Below, piece by piece: positions 7,043 to 15,471 of a DNA stretch of 33,282 nt. This stretch comes from Candidatus Zemynaea palustris (lineage in GTDB: Bacteria > Vulcanimicrobiota > Vulcanimicrobiia > Vulcanimicrobiales > Vulcanimicrobiaceae). The position numbers and the translations under genes are program-made. Where the stretch lies: assembly GCA_003134695.1 (NCBI GenBank), contig PLCB01000006.1, positions 13,249-46,530 on the forward strand. Reading direction: 5' to 3'. Positions within the stretch are counted from its first letter, which is position 1. Each line of letters begins with the position of its first letter. Under the pieces are notes generated by a model that searched no databases, had not been told where the DNA came from, and was given only the letters and a program-made list of their open reading frames with translations.

Positions 7043-8716
7043 TCATAGTCCAGTGTAGACGGGGCCTTCGCCGCCTTGAGGTGGCACCCACGTAATGATT
7101 TGATAGGGATCCATGATGTCGCAAGTCTTGCAGTGGACGCAGTTGCTGAAGTTGATCTGCAAGCGACCGTCGACGTGCCCATTGCCGTCCACTTGCTTGA
7201 AGAGCGGCTCGTAGACTTTCGCCGGGCAGAAGTACTGGCACGGATTTCCGTACTCGACGGTGCACTGGTCCGCGCAAATCGACGTGTCCGCGACGTGCAG
7301 ATGCGGCACCTGGTCTTCGTCATGCATCGTTCCGGAGTTGAACACGTCGGTCACCTTGTCGAATGTCAGCACGTTATCGATCCTCGCCCGCGATTCGACC
7401 GCCAGTGGCTTTCGTTCCGAGAGCTTCTTCATCTGCGCGTACCCGGCTTCGCCGTGCAGCCGATCGATGAAGCCAAACGCCCGGCCTCCCATGTACATCG
7501 AGAGCCCGGCGTTGAACATCCCGGCAAACAGACCGCCCTTGAAGCCTTGGTGGAAATTGCGCGCGACGCGCAACTCGCCGCAGGCCCACGATTCGCGAAA
7601 GCGCCGATCGTACGCCGAGAGCGTCTCGGCGTCGCTCGTCTCGGCGGCGACCGCATCGAACGCGGTCTCCGCCGCCATGATCCCCGACTTGATCGCGAGG
7701 TGAATCCCCTTCAATCGCATCCCGTTCAAAAAACCGGCCGAGTCGCCGGTGATAAGCAACCCGTCCGAATAGCTGCGCGGCATGGCATAGAAGCCGCCTT
7801 CCGGAATCGCTTTCGCGCCATAGCGCAGCAGTTTCGCGCCGTCGAGCATCTTCGCGATCGCGGGATGCGTCTTGTATCTCTGAAAATTATCGTGTGGGTC
7901 GGTCGTCGGATCCTTGTAGTCGAGCCCGGTGACCAAGCCGATGTCGAGAATGTCGTTTGCCATCCCGTAGATGAAGCCGCCGCCGAAGGTTTCGTTCGGA
8001 AGCGGGAATCCGAAGGTGTGAATGACCATCCCGGCCGGCACCGAGCCCGGTTTGCACTGCCAAACCTCTTTCACGCCGACCGCGTACGACATCGGATCGC
8101 GATCCTTGTCCAGCGCCAATTTCGCGACCGCCTGCTTGGCGAGCGTTCCCCGTGGACCCTCAGCCAGGATCACGACTTTCGCCATGAGGTCGGGGCCGCG
8201 CTCATAATTCGTCTTTGGCTGACCGTTGTGGTCGACGCCCTTATCGCCGACGCGCACGCCGATGACGCGCGCATCGTCCCACAACAACTCTTGTCCCGGA
8301 AACGAAGGAAAGACGTCGGCGCCCAGTTCCTCTGCGACGCCGCCCATCCATTTCGCCAGCTTTTGCAGACTCGCGACGTACTTGCCGTGATTCTTCATCA
8401 TCGGCGGCATGAGCGGACCCGGGACGGCAAACTTCCCGGTGTTCGTCATGTACCACATCGCGTCGCTCGTCACGGGCGACTCGAGCGGCGCCTTCTCGCG
8501 CCAATCGGGCAGCAATTCGTCAAAACCTTTCGGATCGACGATCGCGCCGGAGATCCCGTGATTGCCGATGTCGCCGCCCTTCTCAATCAGCATCACCGAG
8601 AGGCCGTCTTTGCCGCGCTCCTTCGCGAGTTGGCGCAGGCGAATCGCCGCAGCGAGCCCGGCTGGTCCGCCGCCGACGATGAGGACGTCGACTTCCAGTT
8701 GATCGCGTTCTGCCAT
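7043..8716 (-). CDS. Electron transfer flavoprotein-ubiquinone oxidoreductase
   Basis: Membrane-associated FAD and 4Fe-4S enzyme passing electrons from reduced electron-transfer flavoprotein to the quinone pool, linking fatty-acid and amino-acid oxidation to respiration. About 557 residues. The FAD dinucleotide motif VLIVGGGPAGLAAAIRL is near the N-terminus. A second FAD segment, LLITGDSAGFLNGMRLKGI, lies in the middle. The C-terminal ferredoxin-like part has CADQCTVEYGNPCQYFCP and CVHCKTCDI, the cluster signature of this family, followed by WVPPQGGEGPVY. I take the ATG at 8716, with GGAAG 11 bases upstream. A GTG at 8728 would add four residues. No etfA or etfB is in the window. It heads a likely operon with thiS and thiG. 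Confidence 0.95.
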   Translation of the reverse strand: MAERDQLEVDVLIVGGGPAGLAAAIRLRQLAKERGKDGLSVMLIEKGGDIGNHGISGAIVDPKGFDELLPDWREKAPLESPVTSDAMWYMTNTGKFAVPGPLMPPMMKNHGKYVASLQKLAKWMGGVAEELGADVFPSFPGQELLWDDARVIGVRVGDKGVDHNGQPKTNYERGPDLMAKVVILAEGPRGTLAKQAVAKLALDKDRDPMSYAVGVKEVWQCKPGSVPAGMVIHTFGFPLPNETFGGGFIYGMANDILDIGLVTGLDYKDPTTDPHDNFQRYKTHPAIAKMLDGAKLLRYGAKAIPEGGFYAMPRSYSDGLLITGDSAGFLNGMRLKGIHLAIKSGIMAAETAFDAVAAETSDAETLSAYDRRFRESWACGELRVARNFHQGFKGGLFAGMFNAGLSMYMGGRAFGFIDRLHGEAGYAQMKKLSERKPLAVESRARIDNVLTFDKVTDVFNSGTMHDEDQVPHLHVADTSICADQCTVEYGNPCQYFCPAKVYEPLFKQVDGNGHVDGRLQINFSNCVHCKTCDIMDPYQIITWVPPQGGEGPVYTGL

Positions 8717-8799
8717 AGCCACCGGCACTTCCGCGCCAGCAGAGCGGAGCCTTGGTCGCTGCTCGGGGGTTCCTCACGGCGGACGCGAAGGAAGATTCT

Positions 8800-10074
8800 A
8801 TGCTCGTTCGCGTGACGTACGGCCGCCAGGGCCTCGATCTCGACCTTCCCGCCGACACCTATGTGGTCGAGCCTTCCGATGCACGCGGCGTGCCGGACGA
8901 ACTCGCCGCATTTCGGGCGGCGGTCCGCGAGCCGATCGGCGCGCCGGCGCTTCGCGAACTCGTCGGCGCGCACGAGCGCGTCGTCATCGTCACCTCCGAT
9001 ATCACGCGTGCGACGCCCAACGAACGGCTCATCCCGTGGATTCTCGACGAACTCGGCCACGTGCCACCGGAAAACATCACCGTCATCATCGGCACCGGTT
9101 CGCACCGCGCGACCAAACCGGAAGAGATGGAGCGAATGTTCGGACGCGAGGTTCTCGAGCGCGTCCGCGTCATCGATCACGACGCGCACGATCCGTCTCA
9201 AGTAACGTACCTCGGCGCGACCTCACGCGGCGCGCAAGCGTATCTGAACGTCGACTACGTGAACGCCGACAAGCGCATCGTGGTCGGCTTCATCGAGCCG
9301 CACCTTTACGCCGGCTTCTCCGGCGGTCCGAAGGGGATCATGCCCGGCATCGCGGGGATCGAGACCGTTAAGTTCTTCCACAACTACCAGATGGTCGGCG
9401 ACCCGAGTTCGACCTGGCTCACCCTCGAGGGCAATCCGATCCAGGAGATGGCGCGCGAAGTTACTGCGATGGCGCCGCCCCATTTCATGGTCAACGTGAC
9501 GCTGAACGGACGCAAGCAGATCACCAGCTTCTTCTGCGGCGACTACCTTAAGGCGCATCTGGTCGGCTGCGCGTTTTGCAAACAGACGGGGGCGACGCCG
9601 GTGCCGCACCGTTTCGACGTCGTCGTGACAACCAACGGCGGCTATCCGCTCGATCAGAATCTCTATCAGTGCATCAAGGGGATGTCCGCAGCGGTCGGGA
9701 TCACCAAGCAAAACGGAACGATCGTGATGTGCGCCGAGCTCTCGGACGGGCTCCCCGATCACGGTAACTTCAAGGAGATCGTCCGCGCGCGTGCCACCCC
9801 GAGCGACCTCTTGGCGATGATCGGCGCGCCGAACTATTCGGTCTACGACCAGTGGGCAGCCCAGAGTCAAGCGATGGTCTTACTGCACGCGAAAGTGTTG
9901 CTGCACTCGACTCTGCCCGAGGACGTGATTCGCTCGGCGATGCTCACGCCGACGCGCGACCCGTCAGCCGCCGTGCGCGAAGCGCTCGCCACGGCGGGGC
10001 CGGGCGCCACCTGTGCCGTCCTTCCGTTTGGTCCGTACGTGGTGCCTTACGTGAAAGAGCCGATCTCAGTCTGA
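8800..10074 (+). CDS. larA: LarA family nickel-dependent 2-hydroxyacid racemase (lactate racemase-like)
   Basis: LarA enzymes racemise or epimerise 2-hydroxyacids with a nickel-pincer nucleotide bound to a lysine. The protein has 424 residues, the size of characterised LarA. Its key positions match the Lactobacillus plantarum enzyme with a shift of about six: Asp67 and Arg70 (TSDITR), His102 (GTGSHR), His168 and Lys178 (EPHLYAGFSGGPKG, ten apart), His194 (FFHN), and the Gln/Lys pair in YQCIKG. The ATG at 8800 follows AAGGAAG with good spacing. An in-frame start at 8752 lacks such a site. Homologs act on lactate, malate and other hydroxyacids, so the substrate is not certain. The cofactor genes larB, larC and larE are absent here. 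Its 3' end overlaps the convergent M14 gene by 28 bases. Confidence 0.88.
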   Translation: MLVRVTYGRQGLDLDLPADTYVVEPSDARGVPDELAAFRAAVREPIGAPALRELVGAHERVVIVTSDITRATPNERLIPWILDELGHVPPENITVIIGTGSHRATKPEEMERMFGREVLERVRVIDHDAHDPSQVTYLGATSRGAQAYLNVDYVNADKRIVVGFIEPHLYAGFSGGPKGIMPGIAGIETVKFFHNYQMVGDPSSTWLTLEGNPIQEMAREVTAMAPPHFMVNVTLNGRKQITSFFCGDYLKAHLVGCAFCKQTGATPVPHRFDVVVTTNGGYPLDQNLYQCIKGMSAAVGITKQNGTIVMCAELSDGLPDHGNFKEIVRARATPSDLLAMIGAPNYSVYDQWAAQSQAMVLLHAKVLLHSTLPEDVIRSAMLTPTRDPSAAVREALATAGPGATCAVLPFGPYVVPYVKEPISV

Positions 10075-10790
10075 ACCTGGGCGCGCGAGCGTTCGAGGGA
10101 GGTGACGACGGCGATGCGGTGGATCGCGATGCGGTCCTTCCATGGTCGGCAGCGCGGCGATTCGAAGGTCAGCGAGCGCCGAGCCGCGCCGCTGCGCAAG
10201 AGCGAAATGCTGTGCGGAAGTTTGCGTTCGAAGGTGGCCTCGATCTCCGCATCGGGAATGACGCGACCGCGCTCGAGCGTGTAATGTCTCGCCGTGGGCG
10301 GGTAGCCGAGCTCGTAGCCGTGCTGGAGGTCTTGCACCGGTAGGCCGGCGTCATCGATCGCCTGGACGATCGCGCGGCCGAAGGGGACGTCGTCGACCTT
10401 CGGCTCGTAACAATAGAATCCGTCGGCTTCGAAATCTTCGTGCAAATCGAGATTGAGCACGAACCTTCGGTCGCTATTGGCGGCGATCATCGCGCGCGCC
10501 TCGGGCGAGGATCCGCCGCGACCGAAGCTCCGGTTGAGGTCGATGCCGTCGGCGCTCTCGCGCGTCCCGAGGACGTAACCGCTCGGATTCGTGCAGGGCC
10601 ACAGTCGATAGGCGAATCCGCGATCGAGCAGGCCGTCGCGTGCGAGGCTCAACAGCGCCCACGGTGCGGCTTGTTCGTCCCCATGCACGCCGGCGGTAAC
10701 GATGACCGCGGGCGCGCCCGGCCCGCCGAGCGCGACGATGTCCGCGACCAGCATCGTTCGCACGACGCCGACGCAGGCGACTTCACGCAC
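10047..10790 (-). CDS. M14-family zinc carboxypeptidase / succinylglutamate desuccinylase-aspartoacylase-like protein
   Basis: Zinc hydrolase of about 247 residues or slightly more. The metal motif is in GVHGDEQAAP (HxxE), the third ligand is likely in NLDLHED, and the substrate-carboxylate Arg sits in GIDLNRSF. These are features shared by M14 carboxypeptidases and the desuccinylase/aspartoacylase branch, and the protein is short for a classical carboxypeptidase. The GTG at 10790 is the first usual start codon, but the frame upstream still reads like protein (LDAPPYAELERAWKALRE) back to a CTG at 10856, nine bases after the stop of the EAL gene. The true start may be that CTG. No signal peptide is visible, so it is probably cytoplasmic. 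It is last in the gene row starting with glcD. Confidence 0.75.
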   Translation of the reverse strand: MREVACVGVVRTMLVADIVALGGPGAPAVIVTAGVHGDEQAAPWALLSLARDGLLDRGFAYRLWPCTNPSGYVLGTRESADGIDLNRSFGRGGSSPEARAMIAANSDRRFVLNLDLHEDFEADGFYCYEPKVDDVPFGRAIVQAIDDAGLPVQDLQHGYELGYPPTARHYTLERGRVIPDAEIEATFERKLPHSISLLRSGAARRSLTFESPRCRPWKDRIAIHRIAVVTSLERSRAQVQTEIGSFT

Positions 10791-10864
10791 GCTGACGCCG
10801 TGCTCGCGCAGCGCCTTCCAGGCGCGCTCGAGTTCGGCGTACGGTGGTGCGTCCAGCGAAGTTC

Positions 10865-12946
10865 TTAGCCGTGTGCCGCGTGCATCGTGCCCGGCTGCCG
10901 TGCGCGGAGATACGGCTCGACCTCTTTGGCCGGCATCGGCTTGGCGTGGTAGTAGCCCTGCTGCTCGTCGCAGCCGATCTTCCGAACCAGCGCCGCTTGC
11001 GCCGCCGTCTCGACGCCTTCGGCGACGACGCGCAAACCAAGCGCGTGACCGAGCGCGACGATCGCTGCCACGATCGCCGCGTCCCCGCTGTCGACGGCGA
11101 GGTCGCGTACAAACGCCTTGTCGATCTTGAGCGCATCGACCGGAAAATGCTTGAGATACGCAAGCGAACTATAACCGGTTCCGAAATCGTCGACCGCGAC
11201 CCGGACGCCAAGCGATTTCAGTTCCAACACCGCGGTTCGCGCGCCCGTCACGTCGTTCATGACGGCGCTTTCGGTGATTTCGAGATCGAGCAGATCCGCC
11301 GGGACGCCCGATTCCGCGAGCGCCTCGCGGACCGTCAGCGGAAACGAGGGATCGAGCAACTGTCGCGCCGAGATGTTGAGCGCCATGCGCAACGAGCCGA
11401 TCCCCGTCTCGCGCCAGCGATGCAACTGGGCGAGCGCGGAACGCATGATCAAGCGCCCGAGCGGGATGATGAGGCCGATCTCCTCGCACAGATTGACGAA
11501 GCGGTCTGGGTAGACGAGCCCGAGCGTCGGGTGCTGCCAGCGAACGAGAGCTTCGACGCCGACGAACGCGGCGTTTGCTCCGACGATGGGCTGATAGTGT
11601 AGCCGAAACTCGTCGCGTTCGAGCCCGTGTCGCAGCTGGTTTTCCATCGTGAGATGCTCGACTGCGCGCTCGTGCGTCCGCGCCGTATAGAAGTGGAGAC
11701 CATGTCCGCCGGCCGTCTTCGCGCGAGAGTGGGCGCTGCGCGCCGCGCGAATCAGGTCATCGACCGACTTCGCGTCGTCGGGGAAGAGGCTGACGCCGAT
11801 GCTGACGCTCGAATAGAGTTCGCGACCGTCGATCTCGAAGCGCGCGACGAAGGCATCGACCAGCGCCTGCGCCATCCGCGCCGCGTCGGCGGCGGTTTCG
11901 ACGTCGACCAGCGTGACGACGAACTCGTCGTTGCCGTGGCGCGCGACGACGTCGCTTTCCCGCACGACGTTTCCGATACGCTCGGCGGCGCGTTGCAGCA
12001 GCGCGTCGCCGAAACCGTGACCGAGCGTCTCGCTGATCGCCTTGAAACGATCCAGGTCGAGGACCAGCACGGCGACGCGCGAACCGACACGCTTCGCCCG
12101 CGCGAGCACGCGTCCAAGTCGTTCGCCGAGAAGTTTTCGGTTCGGGAGCTGCGTCAGCGGGTCGTAGTGCGTTTGATGGGCGAGGTCAGCCTCGGCGCGC
12201 TTGCGCGCGGTGATGTCAAGCATCGTCCCGAGCATGCGGATCGGCCGCTCCTCGCGATCGAACGTAAAGCGGCCGCGGAGTTCGACCCAACATTCGCCGC
12301 CGTCGGCGCGCGCGAGCCGCGTGTCGACGACGAACGGCTCCCCGTCGGTGCGCGCCGCCGCAAAAGCCGCGCGGACGCGATCGCGATCCTCGCGATGGAT
12401 GAAACGCCACAGAAGTGCCGGCGTCGGCCCTATCTCGTTTGGCTTGAGCCCGCACAGCGCGAAGAGCTCGTCCGACCAAACGACCGCCTCACGATCGAGG
12501 TCGTGATTCCAGCTTCCGAGATGCGCAGCCGCCTGCGCTAATGTCAGATTTTCCTCGGCGCGCCGCGCGGCGGCGACGGCGCGGCGTTCCGCGGTAGCGT
12601 CGAAGGCGACGCCCAGAACGCCTTCGATCTCGCCGTCGTCGCTGCGCAGCGGTTCGACGTAGGTTCGGAAGAAACGCGACCCGATCTCGAGTTCGAGGTA
12701 GACCCGCTCGCCAGCGAGCGCACGCAGATGCGCCGCTGTCGGCGCGTATCTCTCGTTGTCCGAGCCGAAAAACTCGGCGAGCGACGCGCCGGTCGACGCT
12801 TCCAGCGTCAGCCCGACGTCGGCCAGCGCCGCACCGAGCGTCGCATGAAAGCGAAGCTCGCGGTCCACCGTCCAAACGAGCGCGGGGAGCTGGTTGAAAA
12901 CTTGTCGCAGCCGGCTCTCGCTCTCGGCGAGGATTTCCAGGCTCAT
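10865..12946 (-). CDS. PAS-PAS-GGDEF-EAL protein, c-di-GMP phosphodiesterase with degenerate GGDEF
   Basis: Cytoplasmic signalling protein of 693 residues with no transmembrane segment. Domains: PAS (about 11-118), second PAS with a PAC-like end (130-250), GGDEF (258-420) and EAL (430-680). The cyclase signature is GNDEF (338-342) in place of GGDEF, while the inhibitory-site RxxD (RESD, 329-332) is kept. The EAL domain looks complete: EAL 465-467, NISARQL, LEITES 555-560, DDFGTG 586-591, Lys610, EGVE 643-646 and QQGYY. The likely activity is hydrolysis of c-di-GMP, tuned by PAS ligands and perhaps by GTP in the GGDEF domain, as shown for the GEDEF protein PdeA of Caulobacter. The ATG follows GCAGGTCA. 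It lies 39 bases downstream of glcF on the same strand. Confidence 0.93.
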   Translation of the reverse strand: MSLEILAESESRLRQVFNQLPALVWTVDRELRFHATLGAALADVGLTLEASTGASLAEFFGSDNERYAPTAAHLRALAGERVYLELEIGSRFFRTYVEPLRSDDGEIEGVLGVAFDATAERRAVAAARRAEENLTLAQAAAHLGSWNHDLDREAVVWSDELFALCGLKPNEIGPTPALLWRFIHREDRDRVRAAFAAARTDGEPFVVDTRLARADGGECWVELRGRFTFDREERPIRMLGTMLDITARKRAEADLAHQTHYDPLTQLPNRKLLGERLGRVLARAKRVGSRVAVLVLDLDRFKAISETLGHGFGDALLQRAAERIGNVVRESDVVARHGNDEFVVTLVDVETAADAARMAQALVDAFVARFEIDGRELYSSVSIGVSLFPDDAKSVDDLIRAARSAHSRAKTAGGHGLHFYTARTHERAVEHLTMENQLRHGLERDEFRLHYQPIVGANAAFVGVEALVRWQHPTLGLVYPDRFVNLCEEIGLIIPLGRLIMRSALAQLHRWRETGIGSLRMALNISARQLLDPSFPLTVREALAESGVPADLLDLEITESAVMNDVTGARTAVLELKSLGVRVAVDDFGTGYSSLAYLKHFPVDALKIDKAFVRDLAVDSGDAAIVAAIVALGHALGLRVVAEGVETAAQAALVRKIGCDEQQGYYHAKPMPAKEVEPYLRARQPGTMHAAHG

Positions 12947-12985
12947 TGACCTGCGACTTGGCGCGCGGCCGAGCCGCCCCCTCTG

Positions 12986-14272
12986 TTACGAGACCGCGAC
13001 GTCGAGGATTTCGATGGGATGCGCCGCTGGGAGATCGATGCCGCGCCGGGCGAGTAGCGAGCGGATCTGCAACGTGCAGCCCGGATTCGCACTCGCCAAG
13101 AGTTGCGGCGCGACGGATAGGATGTTGTCGACTTTCCGTTCGCCGATCTCTGCCCCGCTCTCAGGCTCGAGGAGGTTGTAGACGCCGGCGCTGCCGCAGC
13201 ACTGATCGCCTTGCGGAATCTCGACGAGTTCGAGCCCCGGAATCGAGCGGAGCAGCGCGCGGGGCTCGTCGCGAATGCCTTGCGCGTGCGCAAGATGGCA
13301 CGCGTCATGATACGCGACGCGGATCGGCGCCGGTTTGCGCGGCGCCACCGGCTCGAGGCCGGCAAGGAACTCGTTGACGTCGCGAACTTTGGCGTCGAAG
13401 GCGGCGGCACGCTCGCCGTGGACCGGGTCGCCGGCGAAGAGCGCTCCGTATTGCTTGAGCGTCGAGCCGCAGCCCGCGGCGTTGATGATGATCGCGTCGT
13501 AGCGGTCGAGTTCGTGTGGGTTTTCGACCGGAACGAAACGGTCCAGAAGTGCACGCGCGAAATCGGCCGACTCATCCGCCCTTCCGGCGTGAAGCGAGAG
13601 CGCGCCGCAACAACCCTGGTTGTGTGGAACGACGACGTCGAAACCTTCCGCCGCGAGGACTCGGATCGTCGAGGCGTTCACGTTCGGGAAGAACACGCGT
13701 TGGACGCAGCCGGCGATGAGCGCGACGGTTCCACGGCGCGCGCGCCGCGCCGGCGTAAAGGCCGGGAGCTGCACGCGCAGTTGCGAGAATTCAAGCGGCG
13801 GCGTCAGCTCGTCGAGTTGCCTCAGGCGTTTCGGAAGCAGATTGGTCAAGCCGCGCTCGCGCGTGAGTCTCTGCAAGCCGCTCTTTCGAAAGAGATACAG
13901 CAGCGGCGCGAGCAGCCGCAGCCGATCGGGCCGAGGAAAGAGTGCAAAGACGAGTTCGCGGAAGGCTTGGTCGAACGGTTCGCGTTTGTGCTCGTCTTCG
14001 ACTTTGACGCGCGTCTCTTCGATCAGAAGGTCGTACCGCACGCCCGACGGGCAGGCGGTGACGCAGGCCATGCACCCGAGACAGCGATCGAAGTGAGTCA
14101 CGACGGAGTCGTCGAGCGCGATCGCGCCCTCGTGGACGCCTTTCATCAAGTCGATCCGGCCGCGCGGCGAGTCCATTTCGTTCCCCCACGACACGTATGT
14201 CGGGCACGCCGGCAAACAGAAACCGCAGTGCACGCAGTCGGCGATGAGGTCGGCGTACGTCGCCGAGCTCAT
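12986..14272 (-). CDS. glcF: Glycolate oxidase iron-sulfur subunit GlcF
   Basis: Iron-sulfur subunit of the three-part glycolate (or D-lactate) oxidase, passing electrons from the flavin subunit to the membrane quinone pool. The 428-residue protein has two ferredoxin-type clusters, CVHCGFCLPACP (Cys13, 16, 19, 23) and CLGCMACVTACP (Cys64, 67, 70, 74). Two CCG domains follow, with QGCCGALSLHAG and QCCGSAGVYNL. The ATG at 14272 overlaps the glcE TGA in an ATGA arrangement, which decides the start. A longer open frame upstream is a shadow of glcE. Order and overlaps show a glcD-glcE-glcF operon on the minus strand. The domain layout is shared with lactate-utilisation proteins, so D-lactate as substrate cannot be ruled out. 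Confidence 0.92.
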   Translation of the reverse strand: MSSATYADLIADCVHCGFCLPACPTYVSWGNEMDSPRGRIDLMKGVHEGAIALDDSVVTHFDRCLGCMACVTACPSGVRYDLLIEETRVKVEDEHKREPFDQAFRELVFALFPRPDRLRLLAPLLYLFRKSGLQRLTRERGLTNLLPKRLRQLDELTPPLEFSQLRVQLPAFTPARRARRGTVALIAGCVQRVFFPNVNASTIRVLAAEGFDVVVPHNQGCCGALSLHAGRADESADFARALLDRFVPVENPHELDRYDAIIINAAGCGSTLKQYGALFAGDPVHGERAAAFDAKVRDVNEFLAGLEPVAPRKPAPIRVAYHDACHLAHAQGIRDEPRALLRSIPGLELVEIPQGDQCCGSAGVYNLLEPESGAEIGERKVDNILSVAPQLLASANPGCTLQIRSLLARRGIDLPAAHPIEILDVAVS

Positions 14273-15471
14273 AGGCCTCCGAGGAAGCGGCCAGGATTGA
14301 GGCGCCGGTTCGGATCGAAGCGTTCCTTCAAGCGGCGCATGATCGGAAACGAATCGGGCAGCGCGCCGAAGGCGTCGATGCGTTCGCGCAGCGACGGCTC
14401 GGCGCACTCGACGACGACAAGATTCCCTCGGGCCGCTTCCGCGGCCGCGCGTGCGCCTTCGAGCGCCGAGACGAAGCGATCGCCTTCACGCGGAAAGCCG
14501 CCAACGAACGTTGCGCCGATCGTCGGATAGAGAACGACGCGGCATTCTCGATAGGCCGAGCGCAAAGGCGCGAGGATGTCATGCTCGAGCGATGGGATGA
14601 ACGCCGGCGGGGTCGAGATGCGCAGCCGGACGTTGCCATAGGTCCGCGCACCTTCGGCGAGCGCCGCCGCGTCGACACCACCCCGCGCGTCGACTCGAGA
14701 CACATTGCCGCCAAATAGGTCACGCGCTACCTCGCGCAACTTCGCCCCCTGACTTTCGACGCCGGCGCCAAAACCTTCGAACAACACGTACGTTGCGCAG
14801 GCATTAGCGTCCGCGAGCGCGATGACCGCCGACGGTTCGAGCCGGCGGTCGAGCAGCGCGCGGCACAACGTTCGCACGTCGCGCAGCGAGCGCGTCGCTA
14901 CCGCGTGCCATTCGCGACGCTCGGACATCGGATGCAAGCGGAACGTCGCGGTCGCGATCAGGCCGAGCGTTCCGAGCGAGCCGACCATCAACTTCGGCAG
15001 GTCGAAGCCGGCGACGTTCTTGACTACCTTTCCGCCGCCGCGCGCCACCGTTCCGTCGGCGCGCACGATCGAGATGCCGACGATCAAATCGCGCAACGTT
15101 CCGAAACGCGTTCGCAGCGGCCCGTAGCCGTTGGTCGCGAGCAATCCACCCAGCGTCGCGAGTTCCGATCTCGGCGGATCGAGCGCGAGCCGCTGATTCT
15201 CCGCGGCGAGCGTCTTCTGCAGGGCGCCGAGCGTCAGCCCCGCTTCGACCGTAACGACTTGATCCGACGGCGCATACTCGACGACGCGTGTGAGTTTTTC
15301 GGTCTTGAGCAAGGTGTCGACGCGCTCCGGCGAATTTCCGTAGCCAAGGTCCGTCCCACCGCCCATGAACGAGACGCTCGCGCCGCGCGCGGCGCGGGCG
15401 CGCATGATCTCCGCGGCCTCGTCGAGCGTCGCCGGCACGACGATCTCTCTGATCGGAACGTCGGCGATCAC
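14269..15471 (-). CDS. glcE: Glycolate oxidase FAD-binding subunit GlcE
   Basis: Second FAD-linked subunit of glycolate oxidase, 400 residues. The FAD-binding type 4 (PCMH) domain covers the first half: GASVSFMGGGTDLGYGN, VTVEAGLTLGAL, then LGGLLATNGYGPLR and GGGKVVKNVAGFDLPKLM, the last a typical GlcE stretch. The C-terminus RFDPNRRLNPGRF matches the family end. The start is GTG 15471, because it overlaps the glcD TGA by four bases (GTGA). An ATG far upstream would add 42 residues belonging to the glcD region. It is needed with GlcD and GlcF for oxidase activity in E. coli. Confidence 0.92.
   Translation of the reverse strand: MIADVPIREIVVPATLDEAAEIMRARAARGASVSFMGGGTDLGYGNSPERVDTLLKTEKLTRVVEYAPSDQVVTVEAGLTLGALQKTLAAENQRLALDPPRSELATLGGLLATNGYGPLRTRFGTLRDLIVGISIVRADGTVARGGGKVVKNVAGFDLPKLMVGSLGTLGLIATATFRLHPMSERREWHAVATRSLRDVRTLCRALLDRRLEPSAVIALADANACATYVLFEGFGAGVESQGAKLREVARDLFGGNVSRVDARGGVDAAALAEGARTYGNVRLRISTPPAFIPSLEHDILAPLRSAYRECRVVLYPTIGATFVGGFPREGDRFVSALEGARAAAEAARGNLVVVECAEPSLRERIDAFGALPDSFPIMRRLKERFDPNRRLNPGRFLGGL

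Noticed and set aside
7076-8815. A 579-codon open frame on the plus strand, antisense to the ETF-QO gene
   Set aside because: GC-rich codon bias leaves antisense frames open. The translation has no domain and the minus strand encodes a clear ETF-QO.
13211-14530. A 439-codon open frame antisense to glcF and the end of glcE
   Set aside because: Arg-rich, low-complexity translation with no family features. The opposite strand has well-formed Fe-S motifs.
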